This document shows, in pieces, positions 51,539 to 60,953 of a stretch of 64,000 nucleotides of DNA (within the stretch, counting starts at the first letter, position 1; every line of letters begins with the position of its first letter). The translations under genes were made by a program, and so were the position numbers. Location of the stretch: assembly GCF_918698085.1 (NCBI RefSeq), contig NZ_CAKKLP010000014.1, forward strand, positions 62,001 to 126,000, in the 5' to 3' direction. The notes below the pieces were generated by a model that was not told the DNA's origin, searched no databases, and worked only from the letters and a program-made list of their open reading frames with translations. The DNA is from Chryseobacterium sp. Bi04 (GTDB lineage Bacteria; Bacteroidota; Bacteroidia; Flavobacteriales; Weeksellaceae).

Positions 51539-53548
51539 TTATTTACTTTTATTAAAGTTTTCTGCAAAAAATCCTAACATAGACTTATAAAGTTCTATCC
51601 TGTTGGGTTCTTTTCCAAATCCGTGTCCTTCATCATATTTTACCATATAAGGAACTTCGAATCCTTTAGCACGCATTGCTTTAACAATCTGGTCAGATTC
51701 ATTGATATTCACTCTTGGGTCATTAGCACCCTGAACCACAAATAATGGCTTTTTAATTTTATCAATCTGGTACACCGGTGAAACTTCCTTAGCGATTTTA
51801 GCTTCCTCAGGATTATCCAGATCATACCAGATCTGTTTTACCATTTCTTTATACGGTTTCCAATATTCAGGAAAAGAAGCAAAGAAGGTAAAGATATTGG
51901 ATACCCCTACATAATCTACTCCACAAGCGTACAGATCAGGAGTTTTAATCAAGCCCATTAAAGTAGCATAGCCTCCATGGCTTCCTCCATAGATGGCCAC
52001 TTTATCTTTGTCTACCCATCCCTGGCTTATGGCATATTTCACGCCGTCTTCTACATCATCCATTGCTTTTCTTCCAATCTGTTTGTACCCGGCTTTCTGG
52101 AATCCCTTTCCATAGCCTCCGGAAATTCTGAAATTTACCTGAAGTGTGGCATATCCTCTACTGGCAAACAACTGAGTCTCAGGGTTGAATCCCCAGTCAT
52201 CTCTGATTCCTTGCGGACCACCGTGAGGATTTACAACCAAAGGAACTTTTTTACCTTCCAAAGCGGCTTTAGGTAACGTAATATATCCATGAATGGTCAG
52301 TCCGTCTCTGCTTTTAAATTCAATAGGTCTCATTTCTGCCATATCCTCTTCTTTAAGCTGCGGCATAAGGTCATAAAGAAGTTTTAATTCCTTGGATTTT
52401 GTATCATATTCATAGTACGTTCCGTAGAGTTTATCACTTGCTACAATAACCAGTAGTTTTTCATTATTATCATCTGAAGAAACAATTCCAAATTCTTTAT
52501 CTTTAAACTGAGCTTTTAGTTTATCATCAATTTCCTTGTAAAATTTACTTACAGGAACGGTTTCCCCTTTTACCCCGTTATAACTGATATAGTCCAGTTC
52601 ATAATTTCTGTTTTTACCGGCAACACTTATGGAGTTTACATCATATACAGGATGAGAATACACCTCTTTGATTACCGCATTTTTCTTTAGATCATATAAA
52701 ACGATTTTTGATTTGTCACTGTCTAAATTGGTTACCACATACGCTTCATCTTTATTTTTAGAATTATCATTAAACCTGATAATACTGAATGTATCGGACC
52801 AATCTGTTGACTTCAGAAGGTTGAATTTCCCTGTTTGTAAATCTTTATAGTAGGTCTTAGTGGTAAGCCCGTTTTCCAGAACCGTATATCCTCTTAAATT
52901 TCCGTCCTTGTCGAAAATATAATCATCAATAGGGCTATTGACATCCTTATTTTCGTACAATTGGGTTATTTCTCCGGTAACAAAATTGATTTTATAGGGC
53001 TCAAAGATCTGTTTATTATTTTTATTCATAGTCACCACTACAAAATCAGTATCTTTTATAGGTCTGATTGTGCCCAGTGTTATTCCTTCAAACGGTGTTA
53101 AATCTTTAAGATTCTCTCCGTCAGTATCGGCTGCATACAGGTGAATATTTTCATTTCCTCCTTTATCCTGGGTATAAAAAAGACGGCTTTTATTAAGCCA
53201 GCCATAGTTTTTAATCAGATCATCTTTTTCTACAATCGCTTTAGTAATTTTTCCGGTACTGAGCTCTTTGACGTATACGTGATTTTTCTTATCCGTATCT
53301 TTTTCTTTGTAGGAAAGGTATTTCCCATCAGGAGAGATTTTAAATGCCGAAGCTTTTGGTCTTGCAAAGTAATCTTCAACTTTATATTTGAAGGTTCCTT
53401 TATCATAAGAAACAAGTTTCTCCAGATTAGCTTTTGAAGACGGTAATGTAGGATCACCAGGTAATTTGGCTGTTGTACTTTGTGCGTGGATCATAATAGC
53501 TGAGATTACAATATTGGCAGTGGTTAAAATTTTGGAATTTAGATTCAT
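51539..53548 (-). CDS. S9 family prolyl oligopeptidase-type peptidase
   Basis: A 669-aa exported peptidase (signal ILTTANIVISAIMIHA). An N-terminal beta-propeller-like part (about 35-410) leads into the alpha/beta-hydrolase domain with nucleophile GGSHGGYATL (Ser about 522), Asp in VVQGANDPRVN and His in YDEGHGFGKE, all in order. It cleaves short peptides, often after Pro or dipeptides. Single-gene unit with a terminator; upstream of the tandem repeat block in reverse. Confidence 0.93.
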   Translation of the reverse strand: MNLNSKILTTANIVISAIMIHAQSTTAKLPGDPTLPSSKANLEKLVSYDKGTFKYKVEDYFARPKASAFKISPDGKYLSYKEKDTDKKNHVYVKELSTGKITKAIVEKDDLIKNYGWLNKSRLFYTQDKGGNENIHLYAADTDGENLKDLTPFEGITLGTIRPIKDTDFVVVTMNKNNKQIFEPYKINFVTGEITQLYENKDVNSPIDDYIFDKDGNLRGYTVLENGLTTKTYYKDLQTGKFNLLKSTDWSDTFSIIRFNDNSKNKDEAYVVTNLDSDKSKIVLYDLKKNAVIKEVYSHPVYDVNSISVAGKNRNYELDYISYNGVKGETVPVSKFYKEIDDKLKAQFKDKEFGIVSSDDNNEKLLVIVASDKLYGTYYEYDTKSKELKLLYDLMPQLKEEDMAEMRPIEFKSRDGLTIHGYITLPKAALEGKKVPLVVNPHGGPQGIRDDWGFNPETQLFASRGYATLQVNFRISGGYGKGFQKAGYKQIGRKAMDDVEDGVKYAISQGWVDKDKVAIYGGSHGGYATLMGLIKTPDLYACGVDYVGVSNIFTFFASFPEYWKPYKEMVKQIWYDLDNPEEAKIAKEVSPVYQIDKIKKPLFVVQGANDPRVNINESDQIVKAMRAKGFEVPYMVKYDEGHGFGKEPNRIELYKSMLGFFAENFNKSK

Positions 53549-53687
53549 AACTTATGTTTTAAAGTTAAAACTATGTTTTGTATTTACACTTTTAAATCAA
53601 CAAAAGAATAAACACTTCTTTACAATTAGACATGCAACAACCCTAAAACGTTACATTATTTAACAAAAATTGAGAGAATATTTTATA

Positions 53688-53716
53688 AATAAAAAAAACA
53701 GTCAAAAAAGACTGTC
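53688..53716 (-). terminator. Terminator of the DoxX-like gene
   Basis: GACAGTC and GACTGT pair and run into an eight-T tract on the minus strand, right after the stop at 53724. Confidence 0.85.
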
Positions 53717-53723
53717 ATTCTAT

Positions 53724-54182
53724 TTAGTGTAAATAAATTCCAAAATACCATGTCCAGGCAATTAAAATAATCTGCATTGGAATCCTCTGAACATACAGAT
53801 ACCTCATCCCGGGGCCCGTATAATCTGCCTTAAAAATATTAATTTTCTTTCTTGAAGAATTGATATTGGCTATAAATACTAATACATAAAAAACAATCAG
53901 TAAAACCGCTGTAATTTCCCTTATAGCCGGGATCATCAATCCTATTCCTGCTGCAATTTCCAACACCCCGGTGAAATATACCCAAAACATTCGTCCGGGA
54001 ATAAATTCCGGGATCATCAGGGCCATTCCTTTTTGAAATTTAAAATGTGATAACCCTGTAAAAATGATGAAAACAGCCATTCCGAGGTTTCCTGAAAATA
54101 AAAAATCCGGTTTCCCCTGAAAGATCATCGTTCCCAATAACGCGAGAATAAATGTGCCGAAAAGGATTGTTAGTAACTTCAT
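53724..54182 (-). CDS. DoxX-like membrane protein
   Basis: A 152-aa protein with four membrane helices. The pattern SGNLGMAVFIIFTGLSHFKF and GVLEIAAGIGLMIPAIREITA is typical of the DoxX/SURF4-like family. Members are linked to thiol/redox balance in some bacteria, but most are uncharacterised. It opens the minus-strand run of small metabolic or stress genes that continues to 62031. Confidence 0.8.
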   Translation of the reverse strand: MKLLTILFGTFILALLGTMIFQGKPDFLFSGNLGMAVFIIFTGLSHFKFQKGMALMIPEFIPGRMFWVYFTGVLEIAAGIGLMIPAIREITAVLLIVFYVLVFIANINSSRKKINIFKADYTGPGMRYLYVQRIPMQIILIAWTWYFGIYLH

Positions 54183-54290
54183 ACTTTTAGATTGCAGATA
54201 ATAGGCTGCAGAGATCAGGGAAATTACAACTTTTTGATGATCTACAGCCTAAATCTATAGTTTATACATATTAATTATTCATTATTTATT

Positions 54291-54749
54291 CTATACGGAG
54301 TCACGATTTACTCCTTCAGCCAGGTTTTTCACGGTCATCAGGCCTTTTGTAAAGCCTGTATTCATGTGGTCTTCCCATTCTTTTTCTACCTGTACTTCTG
54401 CATGAAGCTTTGTTTTTCCACCAAAATCGATTAGAAAATATTTTTCAAAGGCCCCGTTCCACTCCATTACTTCCTTGCTTTGGGTATCCTCATTACCGTC
54501 TTTATCTACCATTCCCAGGTGTTTAAATACGATCTGATTAGGCTCTTCCAGGCTATCTATGGTAGAAACCATGCCTTCTCCTTTGTCATTAAGAAAATAT
54601 GTTTTTCCACCAACTTTCCAGTCGGATTTCATAGTAGATGATGGTCCAAAATATTTGGTCCATTCGCTATAGGTATCAGGGTTCCAAAGGATGTCCCAAA
54701 CTTTTTGCTTGGGAGCATCTATTATTGTTTCATACGATAGGGTTTCCAT
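54291..54749 (-). CDS. SRPBCC/AHSA1-like protein
   Basis: A 152-aa START-like (SRPBCC) protein beginning METLSYETIIDAPKQKVWDILWNPDTYSEWTKYFGPSSTM, the classic AHSA1 opening. It has a deep hydrophobic cavity fold that binds small lipids or assists client proteins. It is one of three such genes here (with 54806 and 57525), which suggests local duplication. No ligand is known. Confidence 0.88.
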   Translation of the reverse strand: METLSYETIIDAPKQKVWDILWNPDTYSEWTKYFGPSSTMKSDWKVGGKTYFLNDKGEGMVSTIDSLEEPNQIVFKHLGMVDKDGNEDTQSKEVMEWNGAFEKYFLIDFGGKTKLHAEVQVEKEWEDHMNTGFTKGLMTVKNLAEGVNRDSV

Positions 54750-54805
54750 ATTTTAATTTTTGTGATTGGTTTTGATCATGGATTGTTTATACAGTCAATT
54801 TCTGT

Positions 54806-55234
54806 CTAAAGCTGGTTTTCTGAAAGATGTTTCACAATGTTTAATGCCTTTGGAAATTTTTCTTCAAAAAAGTCTTTAAATTCTGCCGGAGTCTGAATTT
54901 TTACAATCAGTAAGGTTCCGTCTTCCACTTCCTCAAGGAAATAAGATTCTGTTGCATCACCCCAGTTCTGAGCAACTTCAACACCTTCATAAATTTCTCC
55001 CAGATGCAGAAACTTTATTTCCTCATTAGGTATTATTTTTTCTACCCTGCTGTACATTCCGTTGAGCTTGGGATCATAGAATTTTATAATATTATTTTCT
55101 TCCAGTGTTCCTTCATAAAAGGAGCCTTCTGTAAAGGCTGTTGTCCACTGCCTGTACGTAATATCTCCCCAAAGGACACTCCATACTTTTTCCGGTTCTG
55201 CATTAATCTCGATTTCGTATGATAACTTTTCCAT
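54806..55234 (-). CDS. SRPBCC-like protein
   Basis: A 142-aa protein with the same family opening (MEKLSYEIEINAEPEKVWSVLWGDITYRQWTTAF). The C-terminus reads FFEEKFPKALNIVKHLSE. It lies 56 bp upstream of the first SRPBCC gene and is its nearest relative in the window by opening motif. Confidence 0.87.
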   Translation of the reverse strand: MEKLSYEIEINAEPEKVWSVLWGDITYRQWTTAFTEGSFYEGTLEENNIIKFYDPKLNGMYSRVEKIIPNEEIKFLHLGEIYEGVEVAQNWGDATESYFLEEVEDGTLLIVKIQTPAEFKDFFEEKFPKALNIVKHLSENQL

Positions 55235-55296
55235 AGTATTTTATTTATTGTAATTAGGTGACGGTATCAATATCCGAAGCTTTCAGTCTGTAATTT

Positions 55297-56130
55297 CTAG
55301 CCTCCCACAAAATCACCTCCATTAATGTGGATCACCTCCCCCGTAATATAGCTTGCATCTTTAGAAGCTAAAAATACATAAGCAGGTGCTACCTCTGAAG
55401 GCTGTCCCGCTCTTTTCAGAGGGGTATCTTTTCCGAATGTGGAAAGGTCACTAAAGGCTTCTTTCACTAAAGGTGTCCATATGGGGCCGGGAGCAATCCC
55501 ATTGACCAGAATTTCTTTTTCAGCAAGATTATCAGCCAGTGAACGGATAAAAGCGAGCACAGCTCCTTTTGTAGCCGCATAATCTATCAAATGGTCACTT
55601 CCCCTGTATGCGGTAACAGAGGTTGTACATATGATCCGGCCACCTTTCCTGATCAGTGGAAGGAAATTTCTCGTCAGGGAAATCATAGAAAGAATATTCG
55701 TATTAAATGTTTCCTGAATCTGCTCATCGGTAATCTTTTCCAGACTGCTTTTTGAGGTATGAATTCCGGCATTATTAATAAGGATATCCAGACTTTTCCA
55801 TTCAGATCTGATCTTCTCTGCACATTTTGTCCTGAAAGCCTTTTGGGTTAAATCTCCTTTCATTAAAATACATTGCCGCCCTTCTTCTTCAACCAGCCTT
55901 TTGGTTTCTTTTGCATCGTCATCACTTTCTTTATAGATCACTGCAACATCCGCACCCTCTCTGGCAAAGTGAACGGCTACAGCCTGCCCTATTCCGCTGT
56001 CTCCTCCTGAGATCACCGTCTTTTTTTCAAATAATTTCCGGCTTCCCAGATAATCATTCCGGATAATTTCGGGAAACAGTCCTTCTTCAGGGACTTTTGA
56101 TTTAGACTTTGACTTGTTCTGTGTTTTCAT
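55297..56130 (-). CDS. SDR family oxidoreductase (YghA-like)
   Basis: The start at 56130 (second ATG) gives MKTQNKSKSK. The NAD(P) site is VISGGDSGIGQAVA, the NNAG motif is ILINNAGIHTSK, and catalytic Tyr and Lys are in DYAATKGAVL. The long N-terminal extension of about 40 residues with EEGLFPEIIRNDYLGS is that of the YghA/glucose-dehydrogenase-like SDR branch. The substrate is unknown. Together with neighbours it may serve stress metabolism. Confidence 0.88.
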   Translation of the reverse strand: MKTQNKSKSKSKVPEEGLFPEIIRNDYLGSRKLFEKKTVISGGDSGIGQAVAVHFAREGADVAVIYKESDDDAKETKRLVEEEGRQCILMKGDLTQKAFRTKCAEKIRSEWKSLDILINNAGIHTSKSSLEKITDEQIQETFNTNILSMISLTRNFLPLIRKGGRIICTTSVTAYRGSDHLIDYAATKGAVLAFIRSLADNLAEKEILVNGIAPGPIWTPLVKEAFSDLSTFGKDTPLKRAGQPSEVAPAYVFLASKDASYITGEVIHINGGDFVGG

Positions 56131-56175
56131 AAGCAAATCTTTCCTAAATCACATCAAACAGTAAGCCGAAAACTT

Positions 56176-57042
56176 TTAGGAATTATAAGCTTCCTCCAGA
56201 TCCTGTATAGTAATTTTTTGCATTTTCATCATCGCCTGAACTACTTTAGAAGCTTTTTCCTGATCAGAATCATTCATTAACTGGATTAATCTTTTAGGAA
56301 CAATCTGCCAGCTCAGACCATATTTATCTTTCAGCCAGCCACACATACTTTCTCGGCCTCCGTTTGAAGTTAAAGCATTCCAGTAATGATCCGTCTGCTC
56401 CTGATCATCCGTCATTACTACCATGGAGATCCCTTCGTTAAAGTCAAACTGATGGTCATAAGAATTATCCATGCAATACACGTTGTAATGATCTATGCTA
56501 AACTGGGCATGCTGAACATTTTCAGCAGGTTCTGCTATACCGTGTCCTTCTCCTCCATCTCCGTATTTCAGTATATTTCCAATCTTTGAATTGGGAAACG
56601 TCTGTGTGTAAAGTTCCATCGCTTCTTTAGCTTTGCCATTATTCTGATGGATAAACATGAGTGTGGGAACTATTTTCTGATCAATTCCCTTTTCGCCAAG
56701 CAATATCTGCCAGGTTACTCCAAACTTATCCTGAACCCAGCCATATTTTTTGCTCCACGAATAAGATCCCAGCTCCATTAGTGCTATTCCTCCTTCCAAT
56801 AACTGATCCCAGTATTTCTGAACTTCATCTTCTGTTTCGCAAATCACCATAAAAGAAATGGAGGGGTTTTTCTTGAATTGCGGGCCACCGTTCAGAAGCA
56901 TTATCCGCTGCCCGAAGAGGTCAACATTTATTACAACAGGAGTATCTGCCGTAATCTCACCATCAAAAACTTTGCAATAAAATTCTGCGGACTGCTTTGC
57001 ATCTCCGTCATACCAGAGACACGGGAAAATATCTTTATTCAT
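56176..57042 (-). CDS. Two-domain PhnB-like VOC protein
   Basis: A 288-aa protein made of two VOC/PhnB-type domains, each with the signature FYCKVFDGEI/YTQTFPNSKIG and W..KYG..WQI..(PKR) blocks (about 20-130 and 140-265). The family contains proteins of unknown activity related to glyoxalase and bleomycin resistance folds, once named 3-demethylubiquinone methyltransferases. No metal-ligand set is certain by eye. Confidence 0.85.
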   Translation of the reverse strand: MNKDIFPCLWYDGDAKQSAEFYCKVFDGEITADTPVVINVDLFGQRIMLLNGGPQFKKNPSISFMVICETEDEVQKYWDQLLEGGIALMELGSYSWSKKYGWVQDKFGVTWQILLGEKGIDQKIVPTLMFIHQNNGKAKEAMELYTQTFPNSKIGNILKYGDGGEGHGIAEPAENVQHAQFSIDHYNVYCMDNSYDHQFDFNEGISMVVMTDDQEQTDHYWNALTSNGGRESMCGWLKDKYGLSWQIVPKRLIQLMNDSDQEKASKVVQAMMKMQKITIQDLEEAYNS

Positions 57043-57249
57043 AAGTTTAGATTTTAAAATAGATTGATATAGTTTTCTGATTATTTTTCTTATTTAATTG
57101 CTTTTACTTTACTGTCGGGCAAAGTGTACAGAGTTCCGATCTTTAGCCTGGAAAGGAAATATATGATAAAGGAAATTATGTCTCTGCATTCACAAGAATG
57201 ATCTTGCTTTTTTGCACCGAGACAGCAAAAATTCCTGTAGTTTTACACT

Positions 57250-57489
57250 TTATATTTCCTTGAAAAACATCTGGTTCTCTTTCATATGATTCTTTAATTT
57301 TTCCATGGTATTCTTCCCAAAACCATGCATCTGCATAATTTCTTTTTCAGAATAATCCGACAGCTTCTCCAGGGAATCTATTTTCTCCTTCTCCAAAGCT
57401 CTTCTTGCAGGTATGGCAATCACTCCATGAAGAAAATCTTCTTTAGGATCATAATTAATAGTGTATATAGAGTTTAAACTCTTTGACAT
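57250..57489 (-). CDS. Small protein with RNA polymerase alpha C-terminal-like helix-hairpin-helix
   Basis: The start at 57489 gives 79 aa (MSKSLNSIYTINYDPKEDF). From about residue 27 the sequence ARRALEKEKIDSLEKLSDYSEKEIMQMHGFGKNTMEKLKNHM matches the alphaCTD-type HhH fold that binds DNA. It may be a regulator or a stray domain. Located between VOC and SRPBCC genes. Confidence 0.75.
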   Translation of the reverse strand: MSKSLNSIYTINYDPKEDFLHGVIAIPARRALEKEKIDSLEKLSDYSEKEIMQMHGFGKNTMEKLKNHMKENQMFFKEI

Positions 57490-57524
57490 GATAACTAAAT
57501 TGATCATGGCTGTAAAAAATGTTT

Positions 57525-57938
57525 TTAATGATTCTCAACATATTTATGGAAATTATTGAGAATAGCATACCAGCCTTCTCTTTGCATTTCCACAGAGTTT
57601 TGCTTTTCAGGATCGAAAATTTCAGTAACCTTTGTTGTATTTTCATCTACTTTATCAAAGATCACCTCTACTTTTCTTCCGTCCGCAATATGGTATTGTA
57701 TTTTTTGGTTAGGAATAACCTCATCATATACACCTTCAAAATCAAATCCAAAACTTTTATCCTTAGCTTCCATTCTGGTCTTAAACTTCCCTCCTACTTT
57801 CAGGTCATTTTCAGCACTTGGACACTGCCAGCTTTCATGGGCAAAATTCCATTTTGTAATATGCTTAGGTTCATTGAAATAATTCCAGACCTTTTCTACC
57901 GGTGCTAAAATTGTAATGTCTATTGTAATTGGATCCAT
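57525..57938 (-). CDS. SRPBCC family protein
   Basis: A 137-aa START-like protein (PITIDITILAPVEKVWNYFNEPKHITKWNFAH) with the AHSA1 body GKFKTRMEAKDKSFGFDFEGVYDEV and the C-terminal EGWYAILNNFHKYVE. Third SRPBCC gene in the region. No signal peptide; cytosolic. Confidence 0.88.
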   Translation of the reverse strand: MDPITIDITILAPVEKVWNYFNEPKHITKWNFAHESWQCPSAENDLKVGGKFKTRMEAKDKSFGFDFEGVYDEVIPNQKIQYHIADGRKVEVIFDKVDENTTKVTEIFDPEKQNSVEMQREGWYAILNNFHKYVENH

Positions 57939-57961
57939 AGTTCTATTTTTAAGTGATTAGG

Positions 57962-57991
57962 TAAAGGGCTCCTCAAAAAATGAGTGCCCTT
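57962..57991 (-). terminator. Hairpin downstream of VOC gene 58017
   Basis: AAAGGGC and GCCCTTT with an inner CTC/GAG pairing enclose an A/T loop, 25 bp past the stop of the PhnB-like gene. No strong T-tract follows on the minus strand. Confidence 0.5.
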
Positions 57992-58016
57992 TATTTATAA
58001 TAAGTTAAATATAAGA

Positions 58017-58448
58017 TTATTTTGTGTATCCATCGTTATAGTTCACCATCCAATGAACTCCATATTTATCCTGAAAACTCCCAAAATAGTCTCCCCAAAA
58101 CTGATCTTCAAGGGGCATTTCTATATTTCCACCTTCTGAAAGTCCTTTAAAAAGTCTTTCAGCTTCGTCTTTTGATTCCGGAAAAATAGAAACATAATTA
58201 TTATTTCCTACCGTCAGCGTCTGTCCGAATCCGGGAACGATATCTGAAGCCATTAAAAGGTCATTTCCGATAGGCAGTGCTACGTGCATTACTCTGTTTT
58301 TTTCCTCATCTGAAAGGTTTTCAGTACCCGGAGCATTCCCCATCTTGTGGATTTCACCCTGAAATTCTCCTCCAAAGACAGATTTGTAAAAATTGAACGC
58401 TTCTTCTGCTGTTCCATCAAAATTTAAGTACGGATTTAATTTTGCCAT
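58017..58448 (-). CDS. PhnB-like VOC family protein
   Basis: The start at 58448 gives 143 aa (MAKLNPYLNFDGTAEEAFNFYKSVFGGEF). The opening and WGDYFGSFQDKYGVHWMVNY near the C-terminus are PhnB-like. An earlier ATG at 58496 adds 16 residues of low likelihood. Function is not known. Confidence 0.87.
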   Translation of the reverse strand: MAKLNPYLNFDGTAEEAFNFYKSVFGGEFQGEIHKMGNAPGTENLSDEEKNRVMHVALPIGNDLLMASDIVPGFGQTLTVGNNNYVSIFPESKDEAERLFKGLSEGGNIEMPLEDQFWGDYFGSFQDKYGVHWMVNYNDGYTK

Positions 58449-58570
58449 GATTTTTAATTTTAAATTGTTAAGATTATTGTTAAACACAAATAGCACAAAT
58501 GAAGTTCACAAATAACACAACGATGATGTAAAGCATTGGTGTTACTTTTAAAACCTGTACTAGCTGTATT

Positions 58571-59347
58571 TTATTTATTTAAAAAATTTTCTATTTCTTT
58601 TACCGTGAAATCTATTAAGTGAGTATCTATACTTCCATCGAAATCGGCCATCATATAAGTACCATGTGTTGCGGGAAGTATCATTAATTGTGAATTTTTT
58701 ACCAGCCTCCACATAGCAACTGTATGTTCGGGTTTCATGACATCTTTGTCACCGCTGATAAACAATGCAGGTGACGCAATAGAAGCCAGTACCTCATCAT
58801 CCCAATCTTCAAAAGTCTGCATCCTTTTACAGTCTTTGTCAAAGAGGTTTTCAAGCTTTGAGAAATCAGGATTTAAGTTTAAAAAGTTAATTTTAAAGGG
58901 TTCCGGCATGGTGTCAAAAGTAGCCTCCTGCATTCCTTCAAAAAAGCCATCAATCATTCCTGATCTTTTATAAAATGCTGAAGCCACCACCAGTTTTTCT
59001 ACAATATCCGGAAAAAGATGAGCAATTTGTAAAACGGTATTTCCACCGTTGCTGAACCCCCAAAATGAAGCTTTTTTTATATTGATTTCTGATAAAAGAG
59101 CAGCAACATCGCGTGCATCCTGCTCAAATGTTTCAGGAATATCCCGGTGCTCACTTCTCCCGTGATTCTGAAGATCAATTCCAATCAGCTGAAATTTATT
59201 TTCCAGTCTTGCAATGGCTTCTTTGTAATCAAACAGAAAAGAAGAACCTCCACCGTGAATCAATACCAAAGGTTTTCCTGCACCATACATTTCATAATAC
59301 ATCTGAATTCCATTGACTTGTTTATAGCCCTTTTCTACCGGATTCAT
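58571..59347 (-). CDS. Alpha/beta hydrolase
   Basis: A 258-aa hydrolase with the oxyanion region PLVLIHGGGSS, nucleophile GFSNGGNT (Ser about 99), acid in LFISGDKDVMKPEH and a late His in PATHGTYM. It is likely an esterase or related enzyme of unknown substrate. It lies 3 bp from the DinB-like gene, so the two are cotranscribed. Confidence 0.88.
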   Translation of the reverse strand: MNPVEKGYKQVNGIQMYYEMYGAGKPLVLIHGGGSSFLFDYKEAIARLENKFQLIGIDLQNHGRSEHRDIPETFEQDARDVAALLSEINIKKASFWGFSNGGNTVLQIAHLFPDIVEKLVVASAFYKRSGMIDGFFEGMQEATFDTMPEPFKINFLNLNPDFSKLENLFDKDCKRMQTFEDWDDEVLASIASPALFISGDKDVMKPEHTVAMWRLVKNSQLMILPATHGTYMMADFDGSIDTHLIDFTVKEIENFLNK

Positions 59348-59350
59348 AAG

Positions 59351-59875
59351 TTAGTATTTTATATTTTCGTCCACATCATATTTCATTCCCGGATAGCCTA
59401 AAATTTTACGCATCAGCCCGATCTGTCCGCACAGATAATCTTCACGCCCAATGCACATTCCGACAAAATTGAGTTTATTTTCTTTGATAAAAGGAATATT
59501 CATCCCCATTTCAAATATTTCATCCAGTTCCTCATCCGTTACCTCCCATAATCTCTGGTATACTTTTGAAGAGATATCGTGAAAGTTTTTCTGTAGTTCA
59601 GCTAAAGTTGGATATTTGCTGCTTTCATCCAAAGCCTTTCCCTGAAAAAAAAGATCATTATTAGGATCCTGATCCTGCAGTCCCAATACCCAGCCCAAAC
59701 CATACCTCATATTCACGAAGTTTCCTGCCATCCATACGATATGATTGGTTTTATTTTCAATTCTTTTCAATGCATCTTCTTCCGAAATGCCATCCAAAAC
59801 ATTCATAAAGCTTTGGGTATGCATTCTGTAGGCAGGAATAATAATTTCCAATTTTTTTGATTTTGGTGTGTCCAT
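59351..59875 (-). CDS. DinB-like four-helix protein
   Basis: A 174-aa protein with a DinB-superfamily layout: helix 1 with YRMHTQSFMNVLDGISEEDA, HIVWMAGNFVNMRYGL (metal-site His about 46) and a late GREDYLCGQIGLMRKILG. Many such proteins bind a metal or act as thiol transferases, mostly uncharacterised. Cotranscribed with the hydrolase. Confidence 0.8.
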   Translation of the reverse strand: MDTPKSKKLEIIIPAYRMHTQSFMNVLDGISEEDALKRIENKTNHIVWMAGNFVNMRYGLGWVLGLQDQDPNNDLFFQGKALDESSKYPTLAELQKNFHDISSKVYQRLWEVTDEELDEIFEMGMNIPFIKENKLNFVGMCIGREDYLCGQIGLMRKILGYPGMKYDVDENIKY

Positions 59876-59909
59876 TTTTTTATTTTTTTATGGATTATAT
59901 TTTTAAACC

Positions 59910-60371
59910 TTACTTTATCGCTCCCGGTTTCCCCAGGATTCTGCGCAGGTAACCGAGCTGTCCGCTGTGGTAAATTTCATGAAAGCAAAGCATTGAAATA
60001 TCTGTCCTGTTTTCGGGATTAAAGCTTTCGAGGGTGTTAAGTTTTGCTTCCAGTAGATCCTGAGATTTCTTCAGGTAAGATTTTAGTTCTTCAAAATTTA
60101 CAAATTCAGCTTTCCGCTCCAATGGAATTTCTCCTCTGTTGTAGCAGGAGAATTTCTCTCCGTCCCAAACAGATTCTTCACCCAGGATATTCAGAAAAGC
60201 GTTCCTTATGTAAATTAAGTGTCCGAGGATCCAATTCATAGAATTAGCCTCACCATTGGGAAAAACCATAGATTCGTCATGCGTGATACCCTCTATATTT
60301 AAAGAGATCACCTTATAATTACTGGTCACTTGGTTTTTCACGAAGTCTATTCCGTTTGATATAGTTTCCAT
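59910..60371 (-). CDS. DinB family protein
   Basis: The start at 60371 gives 153 aa (METISNGIDFVKNQV). The typical DinB motifs are SMNWILGHLIYIRNAFLNILG (first His) and LCFHEIYHSGQLGYLRRILGKPG (HxxxH). The longer frame from 60419 overlaps the VOC gene upstream. It is a second DinB-type gene next to the first, probably by duplication. Confidence 0.87.
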   Translation of the reverse strand: METISNGIDFVKNQVTSNYKVISLNIEGITHDESMVFPNGEANSMNWILGHLIYIRNAFLNILGEESVWDGEKFSCYNRGEIPLERKAEFVNFEELKSYLKKSQDLLEAKLNTLESFNPENRTDISMLCFHEIYHSGQLGYLRRILGKPGAIK

Positions 60372-60381
60372 AAGATAAGTA

Positions 60382-60798
60382 TTATGATTGGTCTGCAGGT
60401 AGTTGTGAGAGGTCTCCATACATCACTTCCCACTGATGCCCATCAATATCTGCAAAAGCACTTTGATACATCCATCCGTGATCGATCGGTTCACTATATG
60501 TTGAACCCCCGTTTTCAATAGCTGTTTTTACCATATGATCTACCTCATCCCGATTGTTTACACCTATTGCAAGAAGCACTTGTGTAGTATCTCCTTTGGC
60601 AAAAGGCCTGTTCGTAAATGTTTGAAAAAATTCTTCTTTCAGAAACATGGTGTAAATATGATCCTCCCGCATGACTACACATATTGCCTGTTCATTCGAA
60701 AACTGTTCATTTATAGAAAAGCCAAGCTTCGTCCAGAATTCTCTGGTTTTTTGTACGTCTTTTACAGGTAAATTGACATAAATCTGGTTAATTGTCAT
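60382..60798 (-). CDS. VOC family protein (copy 1)
   Basis: The start at 60798 gives 138 aa (MTINQIYVNLPVKDVQKTREFWTKLGFSINEQF). It matches the VOC-type glyoxalase/bleomycin-resistance fold and is a close paralog of the next gene (60954). It shares DFWT-type helix and the C-terminal WMYQ-ADIDGH-W block. It lies 10 bp upstream of the DinB gene when that uses its short start. Confidence 0.87.
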   Translation of the reverse strand: MTINQIYVNLPVKDVQKTREFWTKLGFSINEQFSNEQAICVVMREDHIYTMFLKEEFFQTFTNRPFAKGDTTQVLLAIGVNNRDEVDHMVKTAIENGGSTYSEPIDHGWMYQSAFADIDGHQWEVMYGDLSQLPADQS

Positions 60799-60953
60799 TT
60801 TGTAATTTTTAGTGTTGAACTTGTAACCTAAATGACCAAGGTTTAATAAAACTACCGTGGCATAAGGCAAGATTTAATTTATTTGAAAATAAACATCTGT
60901 TAAATTTGAATAAGAAGCACTTTATGACAGTGATGTTCACTAGGTGCTCTATG